Assembly: GCA_025056655.1 (NCBI GenBank)
Contig: JANWVL010000141.1
Span: 1-64,000, forward strand
Reading direction: 5' to 3'
Origin: Candidatus Methylacidiphilales bacterium
Lineage (GTDB): Bacteria > Verrucomicrobiota > Verrucomicrobiia > Methylacidiphilales > JANWVL01
DNA: 64,000 nucleotides
The notes below the pieces were generated by a model. It made no database searches. It was not told where the DNA came from and saw only the letters and a program-made list of their open reading frames with translations. The position numbers and the translations under genes were made by a program. Below are positions 26,002-33,896 of this stretch, in pieces; position 1 is the stretch's first letter, and each line of letters begins with the position of its first letter.

Positions 26002-27252
26002 ATGAGTTTTTTAAAGGGGCTACGTTCGGTCCTCCATGTGAGCGTGATCGTCGCAGCGCTGGGGTATTTTGTCGACATTTACGATCTCTTGCTTTTCAGC
26101 ATTGTGCGAGTGCCCAGCTTGCGGGATATCGGCCTCTCTGAGAGTGAAATTGCGACACAAGGCTTATGGCTCTTGAACTTACAGATGGCTGGCATGCTCA
26201 TAGGGGGGATCCTTTTTGGAATCATGGGAGATCGCAAGGGGAGGCTTAAAATACTATTCGGATCGATACTACTCTATTCGGTGGCAAACTTCGCTAATGC
26301 CTTTGTGCACGATGTGACCACCTATGCCGTTTTGCGTTTTATCGCTGGCATAGGCCTAGCAGGTGAGTTGGGTGCTGGAATCACTTTGGTGAGCGAAGTG
26401 TTAAGCAAAGAACTAAGAGGTTATGGAACGATGCTCATAGCCTCGGTGGGAGTGAGTGGAGCAGTGTTGGCCTACTACGTTGCAGAGCACTTTGATTGGA
26501 GAACTGCTTATGTTGTGGGTGGAGTGTTAGGATTTCTATTGCTGCTTTTAAGAATCCACGTGCACGAGTCAGGGATGTTCAAAGCTTTGGAGGCTCAAGA
26601 GCAGCGCGCCTCAGTAGGGATCTCTCGAGGTAACTTCTTTGCTCTTTTCACAGACAAAAGCCGCTTTCAACGCCTTACCTTCTGCACTCTGATCGGCTTA
26701 CCTGTCTGGTATGTTGTAGGAATTTTAATAACACTTTCACCCGAGATGGCGCGCGCGTTGGGCGTCCAAGGAACAGTCAGCGCAGGCAAGGCCGTCCTTC
26801 TCTGTTACACAGGTCTGATATTTGGAGACTTCTGCAGCGGCACGTTAAGCCAAATCTTACAGACACGAAAACGTGTCATCAGCATCTTTGTAGGATTGAC
26901 AGCAGCCGCTGTGGCCAGTTATTTCCTGCTACCGTGGCGAAGCTTAAAGATTGAGGTGTTCTATGGAGTCTGCTTTGCCCTAGGGTTCTCGATAGGATTT
27001 TGGGCCGTATTTGTAACAGTAGCCGCTGAACATTTTGGCACCAATCTTCGTGCTACCGTCGCCACAAGTGTGCCCAACTTCGCTCGTGGCCTCCTTGTCC
27101 CCATGAGTGCCATCTTTTCCCTCATCAAATCCTCCACCGACATCCTTACAGCCGGCTGGATGCTGGGGCTAATCGTAATCCCTATCACATTTACTGCCAT
27201 ATACTTCTTAGAGGAAACCTATGGGAAAGACCTCAATTTCGTCGAGAAATAA
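26002..27252 (+). CDS. Major facilitator superfamily transporter (metabolite:H+ symporter type)
   Basis: 416 residues from the ATG at 26002; the frame is open from a TTG at 25981. About twelve membrane helices. The MFS A-like motif between helices 2 and 3 is GIMGDRKGRLKILFGS, and the RFIAGIGLAGELGAGITLVSE segment is characteristic of the metabolite-H+ symporter (ShiA/ProP/sugar-like) branch. HFDWRTAYVVGG follows. The final helix ends with FLEETYGKDLNF, a typical family tail. Substrate not predictable. GTGGA just ahead of the start is a weak ribosome site. Single gene, divergent from fabD. Confidence 0.85.
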   Translation: MSFLKGLRSVLHVSVIVAALGYFVDIYDLLLFSIVRVPSLRDIGLSESEIATQGLWLLNLQMAGMLIGGILFGIMGDRKGRLKILFGSILLYSVANFANAFVHDVTTYAVLRFIAGIGLAGELGAGITLVSEVLSKELRGYGTMLIASVGVSGAVLAYYVAEHFDWRTAYVVGGVLGFLLLLLRIHVHESGMFKALEAQEQRASVGISRGNFFALFTDKSRFQRLTFCTLIGLPVWYVVGILITLSPEMARALGVQGTVSAGKAVLLCYTGLIFGDFCSGTLSQILQTRKRVISIFVGLTAAAVASYFLLPWRSLKIEVFYGVCFALGFSIGFWAVFVTVAAEHFGTNLRATVATSVPNFARGLLVPMSAIFSLIKSSTDILTAGWMLGLIVIPITFTAIYFLEETYGKDLNFVEK

Positions 27253-27341
27253 TCTCATCATAACCTCCAGGAATCACGCCCTGCGCCCACAGACACTCCT
27301 TAGACGTTGACGAATCTCCATGCTTATTTAAGTTCTAAGCC

Positions 27342-28031
27342 ATGAAAATCTCATCCTCACTATTCTCCACAATAGTCTTTTTACTTGGTCTCACCTGCTG
27401 TAACCAACCTACCCCCCCTGCCACGCCTTTCCCATCAACCACCACAAGCACTGAAAACACCGAACCACTAAACTCTTCCCCATCACCTTCCCCAAATCAA
27501 CCATCACCTAACGAAACGTCCAACGAGGAGATCAATGAAGCCCTAATAAACGCCGAGTCCCCCATAGAAGACTTCGCCGAGGAGGCTGCCGAACCCCCCC
27601 TTCCCTCTACCACAACCACCGAGCCTAAAACCAACTCCACAGAGAGACATAAACTTAACAAAATCCTCGACTTCAACCAAGCCCTTCAGGCCGCCCAAAG
27701 CAACGGAAAACCCATCCTACTCGACTTCACCGGATCCGATTGGTGCCCGCCCTGCATCCGAATGGAGCGCGAAGTCTTTAGCACGCCCACTTTCGCCGAA
27801 TTCGCCAACCAAAATCTCAACTTCGTCTATGTCGATTTTCCACGTCGCAAAAAAATAGACCCCGCACAAGTTCAGCACAACTCCGCCCTAGCTGAAAAAT
27901 TCAACATCCAAGGCTACCCCACCCTCATCCTTCTAGATAAAAACGGCAAAGAACTCTCCCGCATCGAAGAATACCTCCCTGGCGGCCCCAAGCGTATCAT
28001 CGATTGGATCCAAAAAACTACTTCGCAATAA
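27342..28031 (+). CDS. Thioredoxin-like lipoprotein
   Basis: 229 residues. The N-terminus MKISSSLFSTIVFLLGLTCC looks like a lipoprotein signal; the lipid-attachment Cys would be residue 19 or 20, with a slightly atypical lipobox. Residues about 21-105 are a Pro/Ser/Thr/Glu-rich linker. The thioredoxin fold from about 106 holds SDWCPPCIRMEREVF with the CPPC redox pair, and GYPTLILLDKNGKEL containing the cis-Pro. The domain resembles DsbD-gamma/thioredoxin_7-type periplasmic disulphide proteins. It is followed 25 bases later by the ExbB gene, so it may be part of that unit. Confidence 0.82.
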   Translation: MKISSSLFSTIVFLLGLTCCNQPTPPATPFPSTTTSTENTEPLNSSPSPSPNQPSPNETSNEEINEALINAESPIEDFAEEAAEPPLPSTTTTEPKTNSTERHKLNKILDFNQALQAAQSNGKPILLDFTGSDWCPPCIRMEREVFSTPTFAEFANQNLNFVYVDFPRRKKIDPAQVQHNSALAEKFNIQGYPTLILLDKNGKELSRIEEYLPGGPKRIIDWIQKTTSQ

Positions 28032-28056
28032 ATTCTCCCTCCCCTTCTCATCCTCA

Positions 28057-28806
28057 ATGATCCCCTGTTCCCTCCTCGCACTAGCCGTGGGACAAGGCGA
28101 CGGCTTCATCTTTGCCATACGTGAATCTAATGTCGCTGGCAAAATCATCCTCATCATCCTTTTCATCGGCTCACTCATCAGCTGGTCTGTGATCATTTCA
28201 AAGTGGTATCAACTCCACCAAGCCAAAAACAAAAATGCCCAATTCCTCCAAGCCCTCCGTTCCGACCGCAACCCCCTTCATCTCTACCTCAAAAAAATTT
28301 ACTTCCTCCGCTCCCCCCTCTACGCCCTCTACGCCACAGGATGTAAAGAACTCCTCTACCACATGCAATACACAGACCGCTCTCCTGATCCCCCAGGCCC
28401 ACATCCCTTTATCCCTCGAAAAATCACCTCCACCGCCATGAGCGCCGTTCGCTCCGCTCTCGAGCGCGAAGTCGGCGAACAAGCCCTCCAACTCGAAAGC
28501 CAAATGGTCGCCCTAGCTATCGCAGTCAGCGGCGCTCCATTCCTCGGTCTCCTCGGCACAGTCTGGGGGGTCATGGATACCTTCTCATCCATCGCCCTCG
28601 CAGGCAAAGCCCATCTCGCCACGATGGCTCCAGGCGTATCTGGGGCACTCGTCACAACCGTCACCGGCCTCATGGTCGCAATCCCAGCCATGTTCGGCTA
28701 CAACTACCTCGTCGTTACTGTCCGTGCTCACACCGTGCAGCTCGATAACTTCGCAGCCGAGCTCATCTCCATTTTTGAGCACTACTATCTCGACACTCGC
28801 CACTAA
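28057..28806 (+). CDS. exbB: ExbB/TolQ-family proton-channel protein
   Basis: 249 residues. One membrane helix near the N-terminus (about 27-48, KIILIILFIGSLISWSVIIS) and two in the C-terminal half. The conserved MotA/TolQ/ExbB block is LAIAVSGAPFLGLLGTVWGVMDTFSSIA, followed by MAPGVSGALVTTVTGLMVAIPAMFGYN. The protein forms the pentameric channel that uses proton flow to drive TonB or TolA. The ExbD-type and TonB/TolA-type partners follow in order. Because tolB-pal lie elsewhere in the window without tolQRA, it may act as TolQ. The coding strand is C-rich and the start has no Shine-Dalgarno. Confidence 0.9.
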   Translation: MIPCSLLALAVGQGDGFIFAIRESNVAGKIILIILFIGSLISWSVIISKWYQLHQAKNKNAQFLQALRSDRNPLHLYLKKIYFLRSPLYALYATGCKELLYHMQYTDRSPDPPGPHPFIPRKITSTAMSAVRSALEREVGEQALQLESQMVALAIAVSGAPFLGLLGTVWGVMDTFSSIALAGKAHLATMAPGVSGALVTTVTGLMVAIPAMFGYNYLVVTVRAHTVQLDNFAAELISIFEHYYLDTRH

Positions 28807-28837
28807 CTCCCCTCCCCATCCGCCACCATCCAAAAAT

Positions 28838-29254
28838 ATGAAACGTTTCTCCTCCCGCAGCGGCTACACTAGCATGGCCGAGCTTAACGTCACCCCGATG
28901 ATCGACCTCGCCTTCACCCTCCTCATCATCTTCATCATCACCACCCCGCTGCTCGAGCAGACCATCCCCCTTCAACTTCCTGTCGCCACGATCCAGCCCG
29001 ATTCCCAACCCGCGCCAGAAGCCCCACCCAAGACGATCCATCTCGACCTCCAAGGCATCATCTACGCCGAAAATCGCCCAGTCACCCCCTCCCAGCTTGA
29101 AGACATCTTGATCGAATGGAAAAACTCAGATCCCCAAGTTGCCGTCGTCCTACGAGCCGACAAAGACACCCGCTACCAGCAAATCGTTGATATCCTCGAC
29201 GCCCTCAAAAACGCCAACATCAAGCGCTTCGGCCTCGTTCATACCCAGAAATAA
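28838..29254 (+). CDS. exbD: ExbD/TolR-family protein
   Basis: 138 residues from the ATG at 28838; the frame extends upstream into exbB but without family similarity. Single N-terminal membrane helix containing the protonatable Asp: AELNVTPMIDLAFTLLIIFI. The periplasmic domain has PVTPSQLEDIL and VVLRADKDTRYQQIVDILDA, the ExbD/TolR signature, and ends LVHTQK. It couples the ExbB/TolQ channel to the transducer. The stop codon overlaps the next start (TAATG at 29252-29256). Confidence 0.9.
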   Translation: MKRFSSRSGYTSMAELNVTPMIDLAFTLLIIFIITTPLLEQTIPLQLPVATIQPDSQPAPEAPPKTIHLDLQGIIYAENRPVTPSQLEDILIEWKNSDPQVAVVLRADKDTRYQQIVDILDALKNANIKRFGLVHTQK

Positions 29255-30255
29255 TGTTGCCACCTCACCGCTCCCATCCCACTTCTCCAGCCCTCCCCAG
29301 GCTCTCAGAATCATCCGCCCCTACCCCAACGCCTTCACCAGACATAGAAAAACTCTCTCCACCCCCGCCTCCGCCCGTTCGTAAACTCCCCACATTCACC
29401 CTCGTCTTAATCCTCCACCTAGCCGCGCTCGCCCTCCTCTTCTGGGCCACAAAACCCAAAGCCGATCACTCCACTGTCCACATCATGGAGCTCATTCAGC
29501 CTCCAAGCCCGCCCGAGTCTCCTGAGCCTGAACCCGAGCTACCCTCGCCCCCAGCCGAATCGACCCCCCACCCATTACCTACGCCTCCTCCGCCACCACC
29601 ACAGCCTACTCTTCCTCCCCCACCTCCCCCACCTCCCACCCCAGCCCCTATGTCTCCACAACTCATAAACAATCAGCCTTCTAAGACTGAGACTAAATCT
29701 CAACTACCAACTCCTCTATCTCAAAAACCCGAGTCCAAACCTAAGCCTAAACCCTCTCCCTCTCCCTCTCTTCCTCCTAAGCCTGCTCCCAAGCCCCTAC
29801 CCAAGCCCGAAAAACCAAAAATCGAAATATCAAAAGAAATCGTCAAGAGAAGCGCTCCCCCCAAAAAATCTCCTCAACCTCAAACCTCCAAGACCAAAAA
29901 GAAGTCAGAACCCTCAACCCCTTCCTCCTCACGCATCTCGACTTCCAGCACCCCAGCCCCTTCCTCAAAGAAACCCGATTTCACCCCCTACTACGAGCTG
30001 ATTCGTGAACGAATGAACCGATTCTGGCGACAACCCGTCCAATTCGCACACCTCGACCCCAAAGCCATCATCCGCATACAACTCGATTCCACAGGAAAAA
30101 TTCTTTCAGCCTCTCTGGAAGAATCCTCAGGCATCCCTGAATTCGATGAAAGCGCTCTCGAGGCCGCTCGCGAAGCCGGTGAAATCGGGGCTGCACGACC
30201 AGTAGGAATGCCAGAATTTGTGACAATTACGTTTCGCCTGGATCCAAAGGAATAA
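29254..30255 (+). CDS. TonB/TolA-type energy transducer
   Basis: 333 residues. One membrane helix near residues 46-65 (FTLVLILHLAALALLFWAT) after a cytoplasmic Pro-rich tail, then a very long Pro/Lys-rich periplasmic spacer (about 78-245) with runs of prolines. The C-terminal domain (about 248-333) contains YELIRERMNRFW, AIIRIQLDSTGKILSASLEE and SSGIPEFDESALEAAREA, the TonB_C/TolA-C pattern. It would reach across the periplasm to outer-membrane partners. The SSG-FD motif leans toward TolA, but TonB cannot be excluded. The start overlaps the exbD stop by one base. It ends 2 bases before the convergent beta-barrel gene. Confidence 0.85.
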   Translation: MLPPHRSHPTSPALPRLSESSAPTPTPSPDIEKLSPPPPPPVRKLPTFTLVLILHLAALALLFWATKPKADHSTVHIMELIQPPSPPESPEPEPELPSPPAESTPHPLPTPPPPPPQPTLPPPPPPPPTPAPMSPQLINNQPSKTETKSQLPTPLSQKPESKPKPKPSPSPSLPPKPAPKPLPKPEKPKIEISKEIVKRSAPPKKSPQPQTSKTKKKSEPSTPSSSRISTSSTPAPSSKKPDFTPYYELIRERMNRFWRQPVQFAHLDPKAIIRIQLDSTGKILSASLEESSGIPEFDESALEAAREAGEIGAARPVGMPEFVTITFRLDPKE

Positions 30256-30257
30256 AT

Positions 30258-31001
30258 TCAGAAACCCCACAGAAGCCCTAGCGTAGGCCCACCGACGTCT
30301 ATCCCATGATTGGGATGCTCAGGTTCAGTCAACCACGCTCCCGAAATATGATAATAAGAGGCACCCAGCGTAACCGCTAAATTTTCGTTGAAGTCATAAC
30401 GCACACCAGCGCCGACGTGCCAACTCACCGTAAGATCCTGCCCCTGCGCACGAATTTCACCGCGCGAGTCGATCGCTCCGACTCCAAATCGTCCCTCAAG
30501 ATAAGGCACCACAAACCAATTTTCTCGGACGAAGTTATACCGCGTGCCGATCATAAAACCAAGCCATCGACTTTCAATGCCTCTAAGAATCGGGGCAAAA
30601 ACCAGCGAAGCTGTCACCTCAGTATTACCACGCCACCACGCCCCACTGACTTCGTCCACTTGATAGTGAAAAGTTAACATTTGCGGCGCAATCGTGTAGT
30701 CAAACTCATTTCTCCAAAAAGGAAGATAATCCATGTAGCTCCCTTGCCATGAAATCGCCATGCGGCCCTTTTCATAGCGGCCGCGCGGACGGAGGGAACG
30801 AGTTGGTTTAACATTTGCCGTCTTTTTATTGAGCTGGACGGTATCTACTCGTGTCGAAGCCATTTGGCGTCTTGCCTCTTGTGAGGCTTTGTCTTTGTAT
30901 GGCTCTGAAAGGCCGTTTTGTCGGACTTGTCGGGCTTCGGTGAAGGGAGATGATACCGTGAAAAGGATGAGGAGAATTAATGAGGTTTTCGCAAAAGGCA
31001 C
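30258..31001 (-). CDS. Outer-membrane beta-barrel, PagL/acyloxyacyl-hydrolase-like
   Basis: 247 residues with a GTG start at 31001 and a signal peptide (PFAKTSLILLILFTVSSPFTEA). From about residue 78 the sequence alternates in short amphipathic strands (RMAISWQGSYMDY, MLTFHYQVDE, GNTEVTASLVF, FMIGTRYNF, WFVVPYLEGRFGVG, VSWHVGAGVRYDF, LAVTLGASYYHISG) and ends LLWGF, as in an eight-strand barrel. The YYHISG strand matches the active-site His-x-Ser of lipid A 3-O-deacylase (PagL)-like proteins; the Glu ligand position is less clear. It may remodel lipid A or be a structural relative. Convergent with the TonB/TolA gene. Confidence 0.68.
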   Translation of the reverse strand: MPFAKTSLILLILFTVSSPFTEARQVRQNGLSEPYKDKASQEARRQMASTRVDTVQLNKKTANVKPTRSLRPRGRYEKGRMAISWQGSYMDYLPFWRNEFDYTIAPQMLTFHYQVDEVSGAWWRGNTEVTASLVFAPILRGIESRWLGFMIGTRYNFVRENWFVVPYLEGRFGVGAIDSRGEIRAQGQDLTVSWHVGAGVRYDFNENLAVTLGASYYHISGAWLTEPEHPNHGIDVGGPTLGLLWGF

Positions 31002-31124
31002 AGTCAGGATTTGAGCACAGATTCAGAGGCAAAGCGAGCGATTAGTGAGCCGATTTTAATGGCATCGCAGACACTCCGACACAGAAGGCTGGCTATAAAA
31101 GGTTAACCCCCCGGCGCGTCTCTT

Positions 31125-32510
31125 TTAGCAATGATAGTGTGGGGTGCGGCGAAGAAATTGGCCGTATCCCATTTCGCCGATGAATTGGCCATCGCGAACC
31201 ATGATGCGTCCGCGAACGGTAACCGTTTCCGCTCGTCCTTCGAGTGGCCAGCCTTCGAAGGGATTGTAGTCCACATTCATGTGGTGCGTGCGAGCTGAGA
31301 TCGTGGTTTTGTAGTGCGGATCGAAGATGACGAGGTCAGCATCGGAGCCGAGTTGAATCGTGCCTTTGCGAGGATAAAGGCCGAAGATTTTTGCAGCTTG
31401 GGTGCTCGCAGCGGCCACAAATTGGTGTAGGTCGATGTGGTGTCGTCTCACGCCGTAAGTGTAGAGCACAGTAATGCGATCTTCGAGGGAAGGAATGCCG
31501 TTTGGGATGAGGGTGAAGTTGTCGCGACCGAGATCCTTTTGGCCGCGGAAATCGAATGGGGCGTGGTCAGTCGCTACCGTGTGGATGAATCCTTGACGGA
31601 GGGCGTTCCAGAGGACTTCGTGATTGGCTCGATCGCGGAGAGGCGGGGACATGACGTATTTTGCGCCTTCGAAGTCGGGGCGTTGGGTATAGCTGTGGTC
31701 GAGGACGAGGTATTGGATGAGGGTCTCGATCCAGCAGGCAACGCCGCGTTGGCGTGCTCCTAGGGCCTCTTGAAGAGCTTCGGCGCAGCTTAAGTGAACG
31801 ATATAAACGGGAGCCCCTGTGAGCTCAGCAAAGGTGAGCAGATGGCGCGTGCCTTCCGCTTCGACGCGCGGCGGGCGGCTGTGGTAGTGGTATTCGGGAG
31901 CTGTTTTGCCTTCGGAGAGGAGTTGCTTTTGAAGCTCGGCGATGAGGTCGGCGTTTTCGCAGTGGGCGGTGGTGATGACGCCGAGGGATCGAGCCAGCCG
32001 GAGAGTGTGGTAAAGTTCTGTGTCATTGATGCCGAGCGCGCCTTTGTAAGCGAGGAAGACTTTGAAACTGGCGACACCATCGGCGACGATTTGTCTAAGG
32101 GCATCGGGCGTGGATTCATCAAATCGTGTGACGCCCATGTGAAAGGTGTAGTCGCATGCGCTTTTGCCAGCTGCCTGAGAATGCCACAGTTGATAGGCTT
32201 CAAGAGGGTCATCGTTTCGAGCCGGGCAGATCATTTCAATGAGTGTGGTCGTGCCACCAAGAAGAGCTGCTCGGCTTGCGGTCGGATAAGTGTCTTTGGC
32301 ATATGTTCCCATGAATGGAAGGTAAATGTGAACGTGGGGATCGATGAAACCAGGGAAGATATATTTGTCCCGAGCATCGATAATTGTGGCGTCGGGAGGC
32401 GGCTCAATTCGTGGAGCGATGGCGGTGATCGTCTGGTCTTCGCAGTAGATGTCGGCACGGTAACGATCGGTTGCGGTGATAATTTCGCCGTTTTGAATAA
32501 GGAGAGGCAT
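31125..32510 (-). CDS. hydA: Dihydropyrimidinase (D-hydantoinase family)
   Basis: 461 residues. Binuclear metal-site ligands are all present: His59 and His61 (DPHVH), carboxylated Lys150 (ASFKVFLAYKG), His183 (TAHCEN), His239 (IVHLSC) and Asp315 (TDHAPF). The C-terminus has GSDADLVIFDP and VDYNPFEGWPLEG, typical of dihydropyrimidinases. It hydrolyses 5,6-dihydrouracil/dihydrothymine to N-carbamoyl-beta-amino acids, the second step of reductive pyrimidine degradation. Gene order preT-preA-hydA on the minus strand (48 bases from preA) supports this substrate over hydantoins. An open frame on the opposite strand is a shadow. Confidence 0.92.
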   Translation of the reverse strand: MPLLIQNGEIITATDRYRADIYCEDQTITAIAPRIEPPPDATIIDARDKYIFPGFIDPHVHIYLPFMGTYAKDTYPTASRAALLGGTTTLIEMICPARNDDPLEAYQLWHSQAAGKSACDYTFHMGVTRFDESTPDALRQIVADGVASFKVFLAYKGALGINDTELYHTLRLARSLGVITTAHCENADLIAELQKQLLSEGKTAPEYHYHSRPPRVEAEGTRHLLTFAELTGAPVYIVHLSCAEALQEALGARQRGVACWIETLIQYLVLDHSYTQRPDFEGAKYVMSPPLRDRANHEVLWNALRQGFIHTVATDHAPFDFRGQKDLGRDNFTLIPNGIPSLEDRITVLYTYGVRRHHIDLHQFVAAASTQAAKIFGLYPRKGTIQLGSDADLVIFDPHYKTTISARTHHMNVDYNPFEGWPLEGRAETVTVRGRIMVRDGQFIGEMGYGQFLRRTPHYHC

Positions 32511-32558
32511 AGGGTTTTTAAGAATTGTCTCGCCTTAGGCGAACTTTGGCGAGCGAAA

Positions 32559-33881
32559 TCAAGGGTGAGGGGGGATCGGAGCAATAAGGCCAGCTTGGAG
32601 TTGTTCTTGATATTCCTTCCAAGTGAGCGGCGGTCGATTGGTGGGGACAGGAGTCATCGTGATGCAGCCATCTACTGGGCAGACGAGGGAGCAGAGGTTG
32701 CAGCCGACGCAGTCTTCCTGGCGTATTTTTGGGATGGGTTTACTTGGGATGGGACTCGGGCTGCGCTCGAGGCCTATGGACGCTGGATCTACGAGGTCGA
32801 TGGATTGATAGGCACCGTCTTCACAGGCGATATAGCAGAGGTTGCAACCGATGCATCGGCTGTAATCAATGTGGGCGACGCGTTTGTAGTGGAGGTCTAG
32901 GTTTTCCCATTTGGTGACGTTGGGCACGGCACGTCCGCGGAAGTCGTCGAGCGTTTGGAATCCTTTGCTGGACATGTATTCAGCAAGACCATCGATGAGA
33001 TCTTGGACGATGCGGAAACCATAATGCATAATGGCCGTGCAGACTTGAACTGTGGAAGCGCCGAGAGCGATGAATTCTGCTGCATCACGCCAAGTAGTGA
33101 TGCCGCCGATGCCAGAGATCGGAAGATTGACTTGAGGATCGCTCGCACAGGATTGCACCATATGTAAGGCGATAGGTTTAACTGCCGGACCGCAGTAGCC
33201 TCCGGATGTGCTGAGGCCGTTGACGTAGGGCTCGGGTGTAAAATGGTCGAGGTTTACGTTGGTGATGCTTTTGATGGTGTTGATGAGCGAAATCGCGTTG
33301 GCGCCGCCTCGAGATGCGGCTCGAGCTGCATCTGTGATCTGGGTGATGTTAGGGGTGAGTTTGACGATGACGGGAATTTTGCCTGCTGCTTTTTCCATGA
33401 CCCATGAGGTGATGACTTCGATCACATCTGGATTTTGCCCTACGGCTGAGCCCATGCCGCGTTCGCACATGCCATGAGGACAGCCGAAGTTTAGCTCGAT
33501 GCCGTCGGCTCCTGCATCAATCGCCCGGTCCACAAAGTCATGCCAACGTTCCCGCGTATCCACCATGAGCGAGGCTACAATAGCTCGATCAGGCCAGCGT
33601 TTTTTACATTCGTAGATCTCTTTGAAGTTGGTTTCGGGTGCCCGCTCACTGATCAGCTCGATATTGTTGAAGCCGACCATGCGATGCTGATGATAATGAA
33701 GCGCTGAGTAACGAGAGCCAACGTTAGGGGTGGGATCGCCGATCGTTTTCCAGACGAGTCCGCCCCAGCCAGCCTCAAATGCACGATGACATTGGTAGGC
33801 TGTGTTCGAAGGAGGACCTGAGGCCACCCAAAATGGATTGGGTGAACGAATGCCAGCAAGACTAGCGCTGAGATCAGGCAT
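32559..33881 (-). CDS. preA: PreA, NAD-dependent dihydropyrimidine dehydrogenase catalytic subunit
   Basis: 440 residues. A dihydroorotate-dehydrogenase-like FMN barrel (about 1-310: NPFWVASGPPSN, GWGGLVWKT, IELNFGCPHGMCERGMGSAV, NTIKSITNVNLD, ISGIGGI) is followed by a ferredoxin-like C-terminus with two [4Fe-4S] motifs, CIGCNLCYIAC and CVGCNLCSLVCP. It reduces uracil and thymine. The electron-input subunit PreT is encoded 15 bases upstream and dihydropyrimidinase 48 bases downstream, a standard operon order. Confidence 0.94.
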   Translation of the reverse strand: MPDLSASLAGIRSPNPFWVASGPPSNTAYQCHRAFEAGWGGLVWKTIGDPTPNVGSRYSALHYHQHRMVGFNNIELISERAPETNFKEIYECKKRWPDRAIVASLMVDTRERWHDFVDRAIDAGADGIELNFGCPHGMCERGMGSAVGQNPDVIEVITSWVMEKAAGKIPVIVKLTPNITQITDAARAASRGGANAISLINTIKSITNVNLDHFTPEPYVNGLSTSGGYCGPAVKPIALHMVQSCASDPQVNLPISGIGGITTWRDAAEFIALGASTVQVCTAIMHYGFRIVQDLIDGLAEYMSSKGFQTLDDFRGRAVPNVTKWENLDLHYKRVAHIDYSRCIGCNLCYIACEDGAYQSIDLVDPASIGLERSPSPIPSKPIPKIRQEDCVGCNLCSLVCPVDGCITMTPVPTNRPPLTWKEYQEQLQAGLIAPIPPHP

Positions 33882-33896
33882 AGTGAAAAAGAGCTT

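Noticed and set aside
31794-32900. Long open frame (368 codons) on the plus strand opposite hydA and preA
   Set aside because: It spans the junction of two well-supported minus-strand genes, has no recognisable motif, and its composition is what antisense reading of these genes would give.
32559-33881. Missing active-site cysteine in PreA compared with mammalian dihydropyrimidine dehydrogenase
   Set aside because: The region reads GSAVGQ instead of ACGQ, but as I recall bacterial PreA proteins also lack Cys there, so this is not an anomaly of this gene.
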